The translations under genes and the position numbers were made by a program. Shown here piece after piece: positions 1 to 6,620 of a DNA stretch of 9,748 bases. Source of the stretch: Pyrodictiaceae archaeon (lineage in GTDB: Archaea > Thermoproteota > Thermoprotei_A > Sulfolobales > Pyrodictiaceae); assembly GCA_026986935.1 (NCBI GenBank), contig JALSNP010000059.1, forward strand, positions 1 to 9,748. The letters are read 5' to 3'. How positions within the stretch are numbered: position 1 is the stretch's first letter; the number at the start of each line of letters is the position of its first letter. Under the pieces are notes generated by a model that had not been told where the DNA came from, did no database searches, and saw nothing but the letters and a program-made list of their open reading frames with translations.

Positions 1-1
1 A

Positions 2-214
2 GCCAAGGCACAGAACCCGGATGAGGAGAAGAGGAAACTAGTAGAGGAGTTTAAGAAGACATTCCTTAACCCTTACCGAGCCGCTGAGCTAGGACTAGTA
101 GACGATGTCATAGAGCCTAGGAAGACCAGGTTAAAGCTCTACAGAGCCGTGACCATACTGCTAAAGAAGCGTGAATGGAGACCGCCGCGAAAACACGGCA
201 ATATACCTCTCTAG
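2..214 (+). CDS. Acyl-CoA carboxylase carboxyltransferase (beta) subunit, C-terminal fragment
   Basis: Only the last 70 codons are in the window, read in frame 2 to a TAG stop. The fragment contains NPYRAAELGLVDDVIEPRKTR followed by a basic stretch and a terminal KHGNIPL. This is the hallmark C-terminus of the propionyl-CoA/methylmalonyl-CoA carboxyltransferase family (PccB/MmdA type). These enzymes move carboxyl groups between carboxybiotin and acetyl- or propionyl-CoA in the cytoplasm, working with a biotin carrier protein and biotin carboxylase. Which acyl-CoA is used, and whether the enzyme carboxylates or decarboxylates, cannot be read from this tail. The next gene starts 27 bp downstream on the same strand, so co-transcription is likely. 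The family call is secure; the exact subtype is not. Confidence 0.88.
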   Translation, partial: AKAQNPDEEKRKLVEEFKKTFLNPYRAAELGLVDDVIEPRKTRLKLYRAVTILLKKREWRPPRKHGNIPL

Positions 215-241
215 GCAAGCACCTCTGCAGGGACCAAGACT

Positions 242-2425
242 GTGTACAGGGTTTTACAAGAACTCGGAACATGGGTTACCGGGCTCCGGGAGACAGGATA
301 CCGCGGCCTAGTATTACTACACTCCTCCATGATTAGCGCGTCCCTTAGCCCTCTTATTAGCAAGCTCAGCGAGTTCTACAGTAACACGCTATGCATAGCA
401 CCCAGGGAACTAAGAGAGGCCGCTAAGGCTTGTCCAAGATCTCTTAGCCCTTCAGCGATAGAACGCCTACTCGGAACAGATAATGATGCCGTAGTGATAG
501 CTGTTCCAAGGCTTCTTAGGCCCAACCTCGTTGCGGCTGCTGCAGAGACCGTGCAGAAAGGAGGAGTACTTGTAATTATCGCGCCAAGGCTTAGTGACTG
601 GCAACCAGGAGGAGAAATGACAACAGGTAATTATAAGAAGTATCTCCTTAACAGGATCTATTATCTACGCTCAGTGTTCTGGGCTGATCTAGACACAGAT
701 ACTACTTACATGATGCGCCTGCCTCGGAGAGCGGGGCAGATAGTAGGCGAAGTGAGGGACTATACGCCGAGAAGCCATGTGAACAGGGCACTGATAGAGC
801 TGGCTAAGAGCCCGGACCAGGCTAAGGGGCTAGATGAGCTAGTCTATCATTTCAGATCTAAGCATGGGAGAGGAGCATTCATTGTAGGTGATAGGGGTAG
901 GGGGAAGTCTGGGCTCCTAGGCCTGTTTGCAGCTTATCTGGTAGATAGCCATATGGTGGGATTTCTCCCAGTCACTGCCCCCTCTCCTTGGAGTGTTCAA
1001 AACTTTTTCAACATACTCGTGTACTCGCTTAGGCACCTAGGCGTGAGAAGAGTACGGATAACAAGACATTCTAGCCTAATAGTAGGCGTTACTGGGCCTT
1101 GGTTCCGTATACGCTACATGCCTCCCGACAGAGTGGAGCCAGGATCCTTCACGATAGTTGACGAGGGTGCTGCGCTAGGCCCTCTTCGCCTAAGACTTAT
1201 TGCATCAAAATCACCACGACTAATCATAGCCACGACGATACACGGGTACGAGGGAAGCGGTAAAGTACTTGCAAAAATCGTAGAGAAAATAGTACCGGAG
1301 CCACGCACACGTATAGAGCTATCAACACCTATACGTTACCCCCCGGGAGACCCTCTTGAAGAATGGATATACTCGACCTTCATGCTTAGAGCTGAGCCCT
1401 CTAAGCCCCCCGCTGGGCTAGAGACTGCGCATCTCGGATTCCATATGGTTGATCGGAGAAGGCTAGTCGACGAGTACGAGGTGCTGCAAAAGATTTACTC
1501 CATATTAGCTCTAGCACATTACCGCAACGAGCCCGACGACCTCGCACTGATACTGGATGCGCCCCACCACGAGCTCTTCGTCGCAACACTAGGCGGCGAG
1601 GTAGTAGCAGTAGCTGATGTGTCTAGGGAGTCAAGCAAGCTACCTTATGAGGCAAGGATCATCCCGGACCTCCTAGCTACTAGCAACCCTGAAGCAATCA
1701 ACTTAGCTGGGCTAAGAATAGTGCGCATAGCTGTTCACCCCGATCTTCAGAGGAAGGGAATAGGCTCAAGGCTTCTCCAATTCATAGAACAATACGCGGC
1801 CCAGGAAGGAGCTGACTGGGTGGGAGCCAGCTTTGGGCAACCAGACGTAGTGAGGTTCTGGCTACACAATGATTACCTGGTAGCCTATGTCTCTCCCCTC
1901 CCCAGCAAGGCTACGGGAGAGCACAATATAGTAGTGATCAAGCCGGTGAGAAAGGACTATGAGGAAGTGATAATAGCTATAGCCAGGGATATGCTGCGTA
2001 GACTACTATTAGCAGGCCATACCCTCTACCGCGGCCTACCAGCTGAGACAATGTCACTACTTCTCCTAGGGAGTAAAAGACTCGCTCAAAACGCTTTATC
2101 CGAGCTAACCCCTGAGCAGATGCATCGAGTAAAGCTAGTTATTGAAGGGAAAATTGACGTAGAATCAGCTCTTGATGCGTACTGGTTACTCCTAGTAAAT
2201 ACTGCGCTGAAAAACGGGGGGCTAAGGTTCCTAGACAACGATGAGCGCCTAGTGGTAGCCGCTCGCCTACTCCAGGGTAAGACGCTGAGAGACCTAGTGG
2301 CTATAACTAGAAGCGACTCAGAGACTATAAAGAGGCTTATGCTCAAAGCCCTAGAAAAACTCATAGAGAACAGCCAGGCAGGAAATGTACTAGAGGAGAA
2401 CAAAGCCCCTCATAGGGGTCCTTAG
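242..2425 (+). CDS. tmcA: tRNA(Met)-type cytidine acetyltransferase TmcA (ac4C synthase)
   Basis: The 727-residue protein matches the TmcA/NAT10/Kre33 family, which makes N4-acetylcytidine in RNA from acetyl-CoA with NTP hydrolysis. In archaea its targets can extend beyond tRNA. The N-terminal ~200 residues fit the DUF1726-like region. A RecD-like helicase domain follows, with Walker A GDRGRGKS at 216-223, Walker B IVDEGA around D307-E308, and TTIHGYEGSGK at about 331-341. A GNAT acetyltransferase domain at about 430-560 carries the acetyl-CoA loop HPDLQRKGIGSRLL (499-512). A helical C-terminal RNA-binding part ends the protein. Length is normal or slightly longer than bacterial TmcA (about 670). 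The GTG start is the only usable one between the in-frame TAG at 212-214 and Met30; only a weak purine tract precedes it. All key motifs are intact. Confidence 0.95.
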   Translation: MYRVLQELGTWVTGLRETGYRGLVLLHSSMISASLSPLISKLSEFYSNTLCIAPRELREAAKACPRSLSPSAIERLLGTDNDAVVIAVPRLLRPNLVAAAAETVQKGGVLVIIAPRLSDWQPGGEMTTGNYKKYLLNRIYYLRSVFWADLDTDTTYMMRLPRRAGQIVGEVRDYTPRSHVNRALIELAKSPDQAKGLDELVYHFRSKHGRGAFIVGDRGRGKSGLLGLFAAYLVDSHMVGFLPVTAPSPWSVQNFFNILVYSLRHLGVRRVRITRHSSLIVGVTGPWFRIRYMPPDRVEPGSFTIVDEGAALGPLRLRLIASKSPRLIIATTIHGYEGSGKVLAKIVEKIVPEPRTRIELSTPIRYPPGDPLEEWIYSTFMLRAEPSKPPAGLETAHLGFHMVDRRRLVDEYEVLQKIYSILALAHYRNEPDDLALILDAPHHELFVATLGGEVVAVADVSRESSKLPYEARIIPDLLATSNPEAINLAGLRIVRIAVHPDLQRKGIGSRLLQFIEQYAAQEGADWVGASFGQPDVVRFWLHNDYLVAYVSPLPSKATGEHNIVVIKPVRKDYEEVIIAIARDMLRRLLLAGHTLYRGLPAETMSLLLLGSKRLAQNALSELTPEQMHRVKLVIEGKIDVESALDAYWLLLVNTALKNGGLRFLDNDERLVVAARLLQGKTLRDLVAITRSDSETIKRLMLKALEKLIENSQAGNVLEENKAPHRGP

Positions 2426-2443
2426 GCGAAGAGGTCTAAAATA

Positions 2444-3130
2444 ATGACAACGCTCCTAGCCGTTTTCGCGCTGATAGTAAGCCTTAACGCGACCATACAT
2501 ACACAGCATGCTGGGCTTAATTGCAGCAGCATCGTATCAAGCGTAAACGCGTACGCCGCTATCGTGGAACCGGTTCACGGCATCCCAGTAGGCTATACGC
2601 CATTGCTCGTGGTGAAACTACGCAAACCAATGAACATAGGCTCTCTGAGAGCTACCGCGCTCGTAGCGGAAACTAGACAGGACATACCTCTATCAATAAA
2701 GCGACTAACTAACCAAGTATTCTCACTACATGCTAAAGCAGTTGTACCACTCGGTTTCAGCATCTCCTATAAGGTAATGATAACAGTTAATAATAAGACA
2801 TGCGTGTTGATTATCAATGTTTCCCCGCCAAGAATACCTAAGCGCTCAATAAGCAATAACACGAACCCCATAGTGGTGAGAAGAACCCAGCAAACACCAG
2901 CACTAATTGATTATGATCCTCTAGGCCTTATTAGCACCAATATCTCCGTGACTCCTAGGCAAAACGTGGAGCAGAAACCACTAATACCAATAAGCCATGC
3001 TAGCAGGAGTTCCAAGACAGTAGTGATAAGGGAGAGGGACGTACTGCTTGCTATAGCTCTGGGGTTTCTCGTAGCAGCCCTTATAGGGCTTATTGTGGAC
3101 CGTTTCTTCTCTCGACAAAGTATTCAATAA
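2444..3130 (+). CDS. Predicted secreted or single-pass membrane-anchored protein of unknown function
   Basis: I do not recognise this 228-residue protein. A hydrophobic segment at about residues 3-18 looks like a signal peptide or N-terminal anchor. A second at about 199-219 (LLAIALGFLVAALIGLIV) is a membrane anchor followed by the basic tail DRFFSRQ. This predicts a type I topology with about 175 residues outside the cell. That region is beta-strand-like and rich in Ser, Thr, Asn and Pro, with N-glycosylation sequons such as NCS (26), NKT (117), NNT (138) and NIS (166). A single external cysteine pair (C27, C120) could form a disulfide. The ATG start is 18 bp after tmcA, with GAGGTC at 2431-2436 as ribosome binding site, so it is probably co-transcribed with tmcA. 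Its 3' end overlaps the convergent gene by 41 bp. Confidence 0.7.
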   Translation: MTTLLAVFALIVSLNATIHTQHAGLNCSSIVSSVNAYAAIVEPVHGIPVGYTPLLVVKLRKPMNIGSLRATALVAETRQDIPLSIKRLTNQVFSLHAKAVVPLGFSISYKVMITVNNKTCVLIINVSPPRIPKRSISNNTNPIVVRRTQQTPALIDYDPLGLISTNISVTPRQNVEQKPLIPISHASRSSKTVVIRERDVLLAIALGFLVAALIGLIVDRFFSRQSIQ

Positions 3131-3791
3131 CACGTTTAGGCACCATTGCGAGCAGGGTCTGTTTAATAAGCTCTATGAATGCTGGTATCGCTCCTTTCTC
3201 GTTGTACGTCTCAACTATTCTCAGCCAGTTTATGCGGATAATTATGATCGCGACAACAATGCTCCCAACTATAAGGGCTATTATTGCCTCGACGCCGAGG
3301 CTCTCTGAGCCTATGAGCGACCTTATTAGGTCGCCGAACATGACAGCTAGGAACGTTATTATTATCTTACCCAGGGCCACGGCTAGGAAGAACAAGAAGA
3401 TATTATAGCCGGTAACTCCTAGGGGCACGTAAAGCACGTCATCGGGTAGCGGCAGTGCCGCGAAGAGGAATAGTGCAAAGAATACGCTCTTTTTGAAAGC
3501 CTTTGCGAACACCTCGACGTTATGCAACGTGTTCTGGGGAAGTATTCTCCTAAAGCTTCGCCCAAGCAGGAATACTATTACCTTGCCAAGCGCTGCGCCG
3601 ATTCCCCCGCTTATAGCTACCAGTACTTTCTCGAAAGTACTGTCAAGATATAGGCCCCAGCCAGCAATAAGGCCTAGGTAGGGTACTGTCATATACGGTA
3701 TAGCGTTACTCACGAGGGATACTATAAACGCTGATATTATGGGGTTCTTTACGCCAGTGATGGTCATGACTATGTCTACTATGTTGGCCAA
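3090..3791 (-). CDS. VTT/DedA-like (SNARE-associated) multi-pass membrane protein
   Basis: The 233-residue protein is very hydrophobic, with about five or six membrane segments (roughly 17-48, 55-78, 102-118, 130-157 and 166-186). The central part resembles the VTT domain of the DedA/TVP38/TMEM41 family: a glycine-rich segment GGIGAALGKVIVFLLGR (62-78), then a re-entrant-type loop ALPLPDDVLYVPLG (112-125), then another long hydrophobic segment. Family members act in membrane homeostasis and lipid movement; the archaeal substrate is unknown. The start is TTG at 3789-3791, chosen because GAGGTA lies 9 nt upstream and the next ATG (residue 9) has no such site. The gene lies downstream of the RNase-family gene on the same strand, across a 198-bp gap with promoter-like sequence. 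The domain call rests on motif resemblance. Confidence 0.72.
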   Translation of the reverse strand: MANIVDIVMTITGVKNPIISAFIVSLVSNAIPYMTVPYLGLIAGWGLYLDSTFEKVLVAISGGIGAALGKVIVFLLGRSFRRILPQNTLHNVEVFAKAFKKSVFFALFLFAALPLPDDVLYVPLGVTGYNIFLFFLAVALGKIIITFLAVMFGDLIRSLIGSESLGVEAIIALIVGSIVVAIIIIRINWLRIVETYNEKGAIPAFIELIKQTLLAMVPKRVIEYFVERRNGPQ

Positions 3792-3800
3792 AGCAGGCCT

Positions 3801-3806
3801 TACCTC
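3801..3806 (-). promoter_or_regulatory. Ribosome binding site fixing the TTG start of the VTT-like gene
   Basis: On the - strand this reads GAGGTA, a match to the archaeal GGAGGTGAT consensus, 9 nt before TTG. It supports initiation at the unusual TTG rather than at the ATG eight codons later. Confidence 0.55.
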
Positions 3807-3810
3807 GCGA

Positions 3811-3830
3811 ATTTATAGGTGCTATATATC
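3811..3830 (-). promoter_or_regulatory. Candidate TATA region for the VTT-like gene
   Basis: The - strand reads GATATATAGCACCTATAAAT, holding two TATA-like elements 10-40 bp before the start codon. The outer one (3822-3830) would place transcription start near 3798-3803, at or just next to the ribosome binding site. The inner one would place it near the start codon. The sequence does not decide between them. The rest of the 198-bp gap (3831-3989) shows no clear gene. Confidence 0.35.
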
Positions 3831-3989
3831 GCGTGCTCATAGCAGCCTCCTAGCTAAGGTACACCCCTCCAAGTGCTACCCCATTAGAGAAATAATAATT
3901 TGTGCTAACAGTGTCTAGAAGCACCAAGCGGCGGGATGTAGAGTGCAAACGCGGCTGAGAAGACCCCCTGTGATGAAGCCCTCGATCAC

Positions 3990-4544
3990 TTACCGCCGTC
4001 TCCGCTGAAATCTTGAAAGAAGCCTCCTAGCCTCCTCTAGGGTCTCTTCTATTCCTCTCCAATGCCCTCCCCTCCAATAAACTTGGCCGCAGCGAGGACA
4101 GATCCAGAACTCGTCATATGACTCGTATACGCGAGGTGGCACACGGCCCCTGATGCTCAGCTTCTCCACCCTCTGTAACGGGGTATTGCAGAGCGGGCAC
4201 CGGCTCCTATCCGGGTCTATTACCAGCTCTATACCATATACTGCTCCCAGCTTAGCCAATGCCTCAGCAACGTTATCGCTCACGAGTACAGCCTCTATAC
4301 CCCTACGCAGCGCTCTCCGGTAGAGACCTTTATCCCGTGTAATAATCACGCGCCCAGTTGCCACAGCCTCCTCTATTATGCGGGAATCGTGCCACCCCTT
4401 GGCGTAGATTGTGTCGTATCCTAGCATCCTTAACCAGCGCGCGAGAGAGCCCAGCATAGAATCCACTATGAATCTTGGCTCCCTGCGCAGCTTTATGCTC
4501 GCAGCGGCAGAGCTAGCTCCGCTAACTGCACCTTCCTTAGACAT
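3990..4544 (-). CDS. Mut7-C family RNase (PIN-like) protein with zinc ribbon
   Basis: The 184-residue protein matches the Mut7-C RNase domain family (formerly DUF82), a PIN-like nuclease fold fused to a zinc ribbon, widespread in archaea and named after the C-terminus of Caenorhabditis Mut-7. The diagnostic N-terminal block is FIVDSMLGSLARWLRMLGYD (25-44), with acidic D28. D53 (WHDSR) and D71 (ITRDKGL) are further candidate metal-binding acids. The ribbon follows as CPLC (116-119) and CPRC (149-152), with VYWRGGHW at 155-162 typical of the family. Residues 1-20 are a low-complexity Ser/Ala lead; the C-terminus is RRRR. The ATG start has GGTGGTG 8 nt upstream (4553-4559). Its RNA target is unknown. 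The gene is preceded by a tandem repeat that may carry its promoter. Confidence 0.85.
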   Translation of the reverse strand: MSKEGAVSGASSAAASIKLRREPRFIVDSMLGSLARWLRMLGYDTIYAKGWHDSRIIEEAVATGRVIITRDKGLYRRALRRGIEAVLVSDNVAEALAKLGAVYGIELVIDPDRSRCPLCNTPLQRVEKLSIRGRVPPRVYESYDEFWICPRCGQVYWRGGHWRGIEETLEEARRLLSRFQRRRR

Positions 4545-4566
4545 TATTCTCGCACCACCTACTAGG

Positions 4567-4605
4567 CTATGTGTAAAGCATGCTCCTATCTAAAAAGCCA
4601 TGCTC
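4567..4605 (-). repeat. Two tandem imperfect 19-20 bp repeats upstream of the Mut7-C gene
   Basis: On the - strand the copies are GAGCATGGCTTTTTAGATAG (4605-4586) and GAGCATGCTTTACACATAG (4585-4567), directly abutting. They share GAGCATG, CTTT and a terminal ATAG. Each holds an A/T-rich TATA-like core. The outer core (CTTTTTAG) would place transcription start near 4566, giving a leader of about 22 nt that includes the GGTGGTG site. The copies could be a duplicated promoter element or a two-site operator. Confidence 0.6.
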
Positions 4606-4628
4606 TCAAAAACAAGAGGGGGCGGCGA

Positions 4629-4763
4629 ATGAAAATTACTCACATAGTCTCTAAGCGGGTTATTAATATTAGGCGTGTTGTTTACTGTTATGCCTCATAC
4701 GTGCCCGGAATAATATATGCTAGGAGAATACTAGACAGCGTAGTAAACCCGTATTCGTGTTAG
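4629..4763 (+). CDS. Possible small basic protein, 44 residues
   Basis: This is a candidate only. In the 215-bp gap between the Mut7-C gene and CBS-A, an ATG is preceded at 6 nt by GAGGGGG (4616-4622), resembling the ribosome binding site of CBS-C. The frame runs 44 codons to a TAG that overlaps the last codons of convergent CBS-A by 4 bp. The predicted peptide is strongly basic (about seven Lys/Arg against one Asp), with two cysteines (20 and 44) and no clear membrane segment. Codons such as AGG, ATA and CTA fit the rest of the window. A longer reading of the frame from ATG at 4569 lacks a good ribosome binding site. No family is recognised, and chance occurrence is quite possible. Confidence 0.27.
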   Translation: MKITHIVSKRVINIRRVVYCYASYVPGIIYARRILDSVVNPYSC

Positions 4764-5560
4764 CTGGCCTTCGACGCTACGAGGCGAACAAGCTCATCAA
4801 GTGTTATTATCCCCACTATCTTATCCTCGTGGACAACCACTACTCCCTTGCTATTCTTTTGCCTCATCTTCTCAAATGCCTCTACAACGCTGCTGTCAGG
4901 GCTTACTATAGGTGGTCTTAGGCGCATAATATCATCGACTAATAGGTGCTCTATTCTCTCCTTACGGTATTTCTCTGGGACTACGTCGTGGAACGCTAGA
5001 AAAGCGTCAGCCACCTCGTCTACTGTTACGTAGCCTACCAGTCGGTTTTCCTCATCAAGTACTGGTATGAATAACAGGTTGTATTGGAGTAGTAGCTTTC
5101 TTGCGTGCAGAACCTTATTCGTAGTCTTTAGTACCTCTGGGATAGTTATCATAACGTCGACGGCCTTGGTGTCTGGAGAGACTTCGTTAACAAGCCTAGC
5201 TATCTCCCAGCGCGTTACGAGACCGACCACTTTATCGTCCTCCACTACAGGGTAGCTGCCCACATTATCGCTTATCATTTTCCTAGCAACTTCCCCTACT
5301 GTCATGCTTGGTGGCACGGTCTTCGGGTCGGGTGTCATGAAACTCGATACGTGCATTCTGCCAGGCACAAGGTTCCTCGTGCGCAGCGTTGCTAGTTTCA
5401 CCATGATATCCTTCTTAGTCATTATGCCAACTAGTTTCTCGTCCTCGAATGCAAGCACCCTGTCCATATCATATCGCTTCATTACCCGTACAGCGTGCTC
5501 CAGTGTCTCATCCTTATCGACAGCCGGGTAGTCCCGAAGCATTATCTCCGCTACTTTCAC
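4760..5560 (-). CDS. CBS-A: stand-alone protein with four CBS domains
   Basis: The 266 residues consist of four CBS domains and short linkers: about 5-57, 74-126, 135-190 and 209-262. CBS domains pair into Bateman modules that bind AMP, ADP, ATP or related nucleotides and usually control an attached or partner protein; none is attached here. The ribose/phosphate signature is complete in domain 1 (GIMT-KKD, T48/D51). It carries Glu instead of Asp in domain 2 (T116/E119), domain 3 (T179/E182) and domain 4 (T253/E256). MT-P-x-P type entry motifs appear at 75-79. The GTG start at 5558-5560 has GGGGGTGA 6 nt upstream; the ATG at codon 7 would leave too short a gap. It is the last gene of the CBS run, with its own candidate promoter. 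Its partner is unknown. Confidence 0.9.
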   Translation of the reverse strand: MKVAEIMLRDYPAVDKDETLEHAVRVMKRYDMDRVLAFEDEKLVGIMTKKDIMVKLATLRTRNLVPGRMHVSSFMTPDPKTVPPSMTVGEVARKMISDNVGSYPVVEDDKVVGLVTRWEIARLVNEVSPDTKAVDVMITIPEVLKTTNKVLHARKLLLQYNLLFIPVLDEENRLVGYVTVDEVADAFLAFHDVVPEKYRKERIEHLLVDDIMRLRPPIVSPDSSVVEAFEKMRQKNSKGVVVVHEDKIVGIITLDELVRLVASKAS

Positions 5561-5595
5561 GAAAGCTCACCCCCGGTTACTTACAATGACTGAAA

Positions 5596-5603
5596 GGTTT
5601 TAA
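5596..5603 (-). promoter_or_regulatory. Candidate TATA box of CBS-A
   Basis: The - strand reads TTAAAACC about 40 bp before the GTG start. A start point 26 bp downstream (about 5574) would give a short leader containing the ribosome binding site at 5567-5574. The geometry fits archaeal promoters. Confidence 0.45.
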
Positions 5604-5610
5604 TGCAACA

Positions 5611-5660
5611 ATGAAAAGAAATGAAACAGGGACAGCAGCTATTGGGAAAAGGAGAGGAAC
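5611..5660 (-). terminator. Pyrimidine/T-rich tract downstream of CBS-B
   Basis: Just after the CBS-B stop, the - strand carries CTCCTTTTCCC (within 5644-5660), and then TTTCATTTCTTTTCAT (5611-5626). Crenarchaeal terminators are commonly T/C-rich runs without a strong hairpin, so this is a plausible termination zone ahead of the CBS-A promoter. No stem-loop was seen. Confidence 0.35.
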
Positions 5661-5669
5661 TCGTCCCTC

Positions 5670-6560
5670 CTAACTCTCAGCTATAGCCTGTAATATATTA
5701 TGCTTAACAACCACGCCTATAGGCTCACGGCCACGGGTCACTGGCACAGAGCTAAACCCGTGCCTTATCATTAGGCGCGCAGCCTCAGCCAAGTCCTCGC
5801 CCGGCTCAACGGTTATGGGGTCTGGGGTCATAATATCCTGGGCAGTCATGATAGTGTACTCGTAGACAGGCCCCAGTCTCCCCTTAGGTAGCTCAGCAAA
5901 TCTTCTAATACTCTTGGACTTGGGGCGCGGGGTAGCTGGTAGCTCTGCGGCAAAAGCGATATCGCTTGGAGCTATGATGCCTATAATCTCTCCCGCGTCA
6001 ACCACGAGGACTCTACGCGAGGGATGGGAGTACAGCAAATCTACTACATAAGAGACACTATGAGCTGGCGATGCCCTGGGAACATCCTCGTACATGTAGT
6101 CTGAGGCGCTATATTTGCCCCTCAGTCTCTCCGCATAGGCTCGCACGATATCAGTCTTGGTTATTATCCCGATTAGCTTCCCCTCCTCGTTTATAACGGG
6201 TAAACCGCCTATGTTGTGCTGTAGCATTAATCTCGCTGCTTCTCGGAGAGAGCGCCCACCACTTATTGTCACGATATCTGTTGACATTATATCACGGACA
6301 AATATGGAGTCCAGCGGCCTAGTTGCTAGAGAGCCGCTAGCGAGCTTAAGGAAATCGGTCTTAGTCACCATGCCTATGGGTTTACCAGCGTCATCTACGA
6401 CTACTATGCGGCCGATACGATACCTAACCATAAGGTTACGCACATGGGCTAGATTATCGCTTGGTCTCACAACAACTACGGGTGTGGACATATACTCGTC
6501 TACGCGGGGGTACGTCGCCAACCCATTATCACCAAGACCGGTCTGGGTCTCCGTAACCAA
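5670..6560 (-). CDS. CBS-B: stand-alone protein with four CBS domains
   Basis: In the longest model (296 residues) four CBS domains lie at about 20-73, 88-142, 153-206 and 240-294. A basic Pro/Lys/Arg linker (210-220, PRPKSKSIRR) separates domains 3 and 4. Domains 1 and 2 keep the nucleotide signature (T66/D69 and T134/D137). Domain 3 has A197 in place of Thr with D200 kept, and domain 4 is degenerate (V285/N288). This suggests ligand binding mainly in the first Bateman pair. An in-frame TAA lies two codons before the TTG at 6558-6560, so the start is there or inside. A second TTG at 6519-6521 (residue 14) has a perfect GGTGAT 6 nt upstream and may be the true start, giving 283 residues. No effector domain is fused. 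The promoter region upstream is unusually palindromic. Confidence 0.9.
   Translation of the reverse strand: MVTETQTGLGDNGLATYPRVDEYMSTPVVVVRPSDNLAHVRNLMVRYRIGRIVVVDDAGKPIGMVTKTDFLKLASGSLATRPLDSIFVRDIMSTDIVTISGGRSLREAARLMLQHNIGGLPVINEEGKLIGIITKTDIVRAYAERLRGKYSASDYMYEDVPRASPAHSVSYVVDLLYSHPSRRVLVVDAGEIIGIIAPSDIAFAAELPATPRPKSKSIRRFAELPKGRLGPVYEYTIMTAQDIMTPDPITVEPGEDLAEAARLMIRHGFSSVPVTRGREPIGVVVKHNILQAIAES
6528..6533 (-). promoter_or_regulatory. Ribosome binding site suggesting an internal TTG start for CBS-B
   Basis: The - strand reads GGTGAT, 6 nt before TTG at 6519-6521. With the TATA box at 6574-6587, transcription would start near 6554. That lies downstream of the outer TTG, so the outer start would be left out of the message. 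Confidence 0.45.
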
Positions 6561-6573
6561 GACAAGTTAAGTG

Positions 6574-6587
6574 TATAAAATATTTTA
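6574..6587 (-). promoter_or_regulatory. TATA-containing palindrome upstream of CBS-B
   Basis: The - strand reads TAAAATATTTTATA. Its first 12 bases are a perfect palindrome (TAAAATATTTTA, 6576-6587). The position suits a TATA box with transcription starting near 6554. Confidence 0.55.
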
Positions 6588-6599
6588 GGATTAATATTT

Positions 6600-6620
6600 G
6601 AAAAATAGACACTATTTTTC
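6600..6620 (-). terminator. Perfect 9-bp inverted repeat after the CBS-C stop codon
   Basis: GAAAAATAG and CTATTTTTC are exact reverse complements separated by 3 nt. The repeat abuts the CBS-C stop (6620-6622). In the - strand transcript it would form an A/U-rich hairpin ending in a U run, followed by AAATATT. It may end CBS-C transcription, but it also lies about 13 bp upstream of the CBS-B TATA palindrome and could be a protein-binding site there. Confidence 0.5.

Noticed and set aside
3932..4007. Possible C/D box guide RNA on the + strand
   Set aside because: GTGATGA (3970-3976) and CTGA (3955-3958 and about 4004-4007) are present. However, the C'-to-D spacing is too long, the first C box is degenerate, and the 3' part lies inside the Mut7-C coding sequence.
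6157..6570. 137-codon open frame on the + strand
   Set aside because: It is antisense to CBS-B, with no recognisable domain and Ser/Thr/Arg-rich shadow composition.
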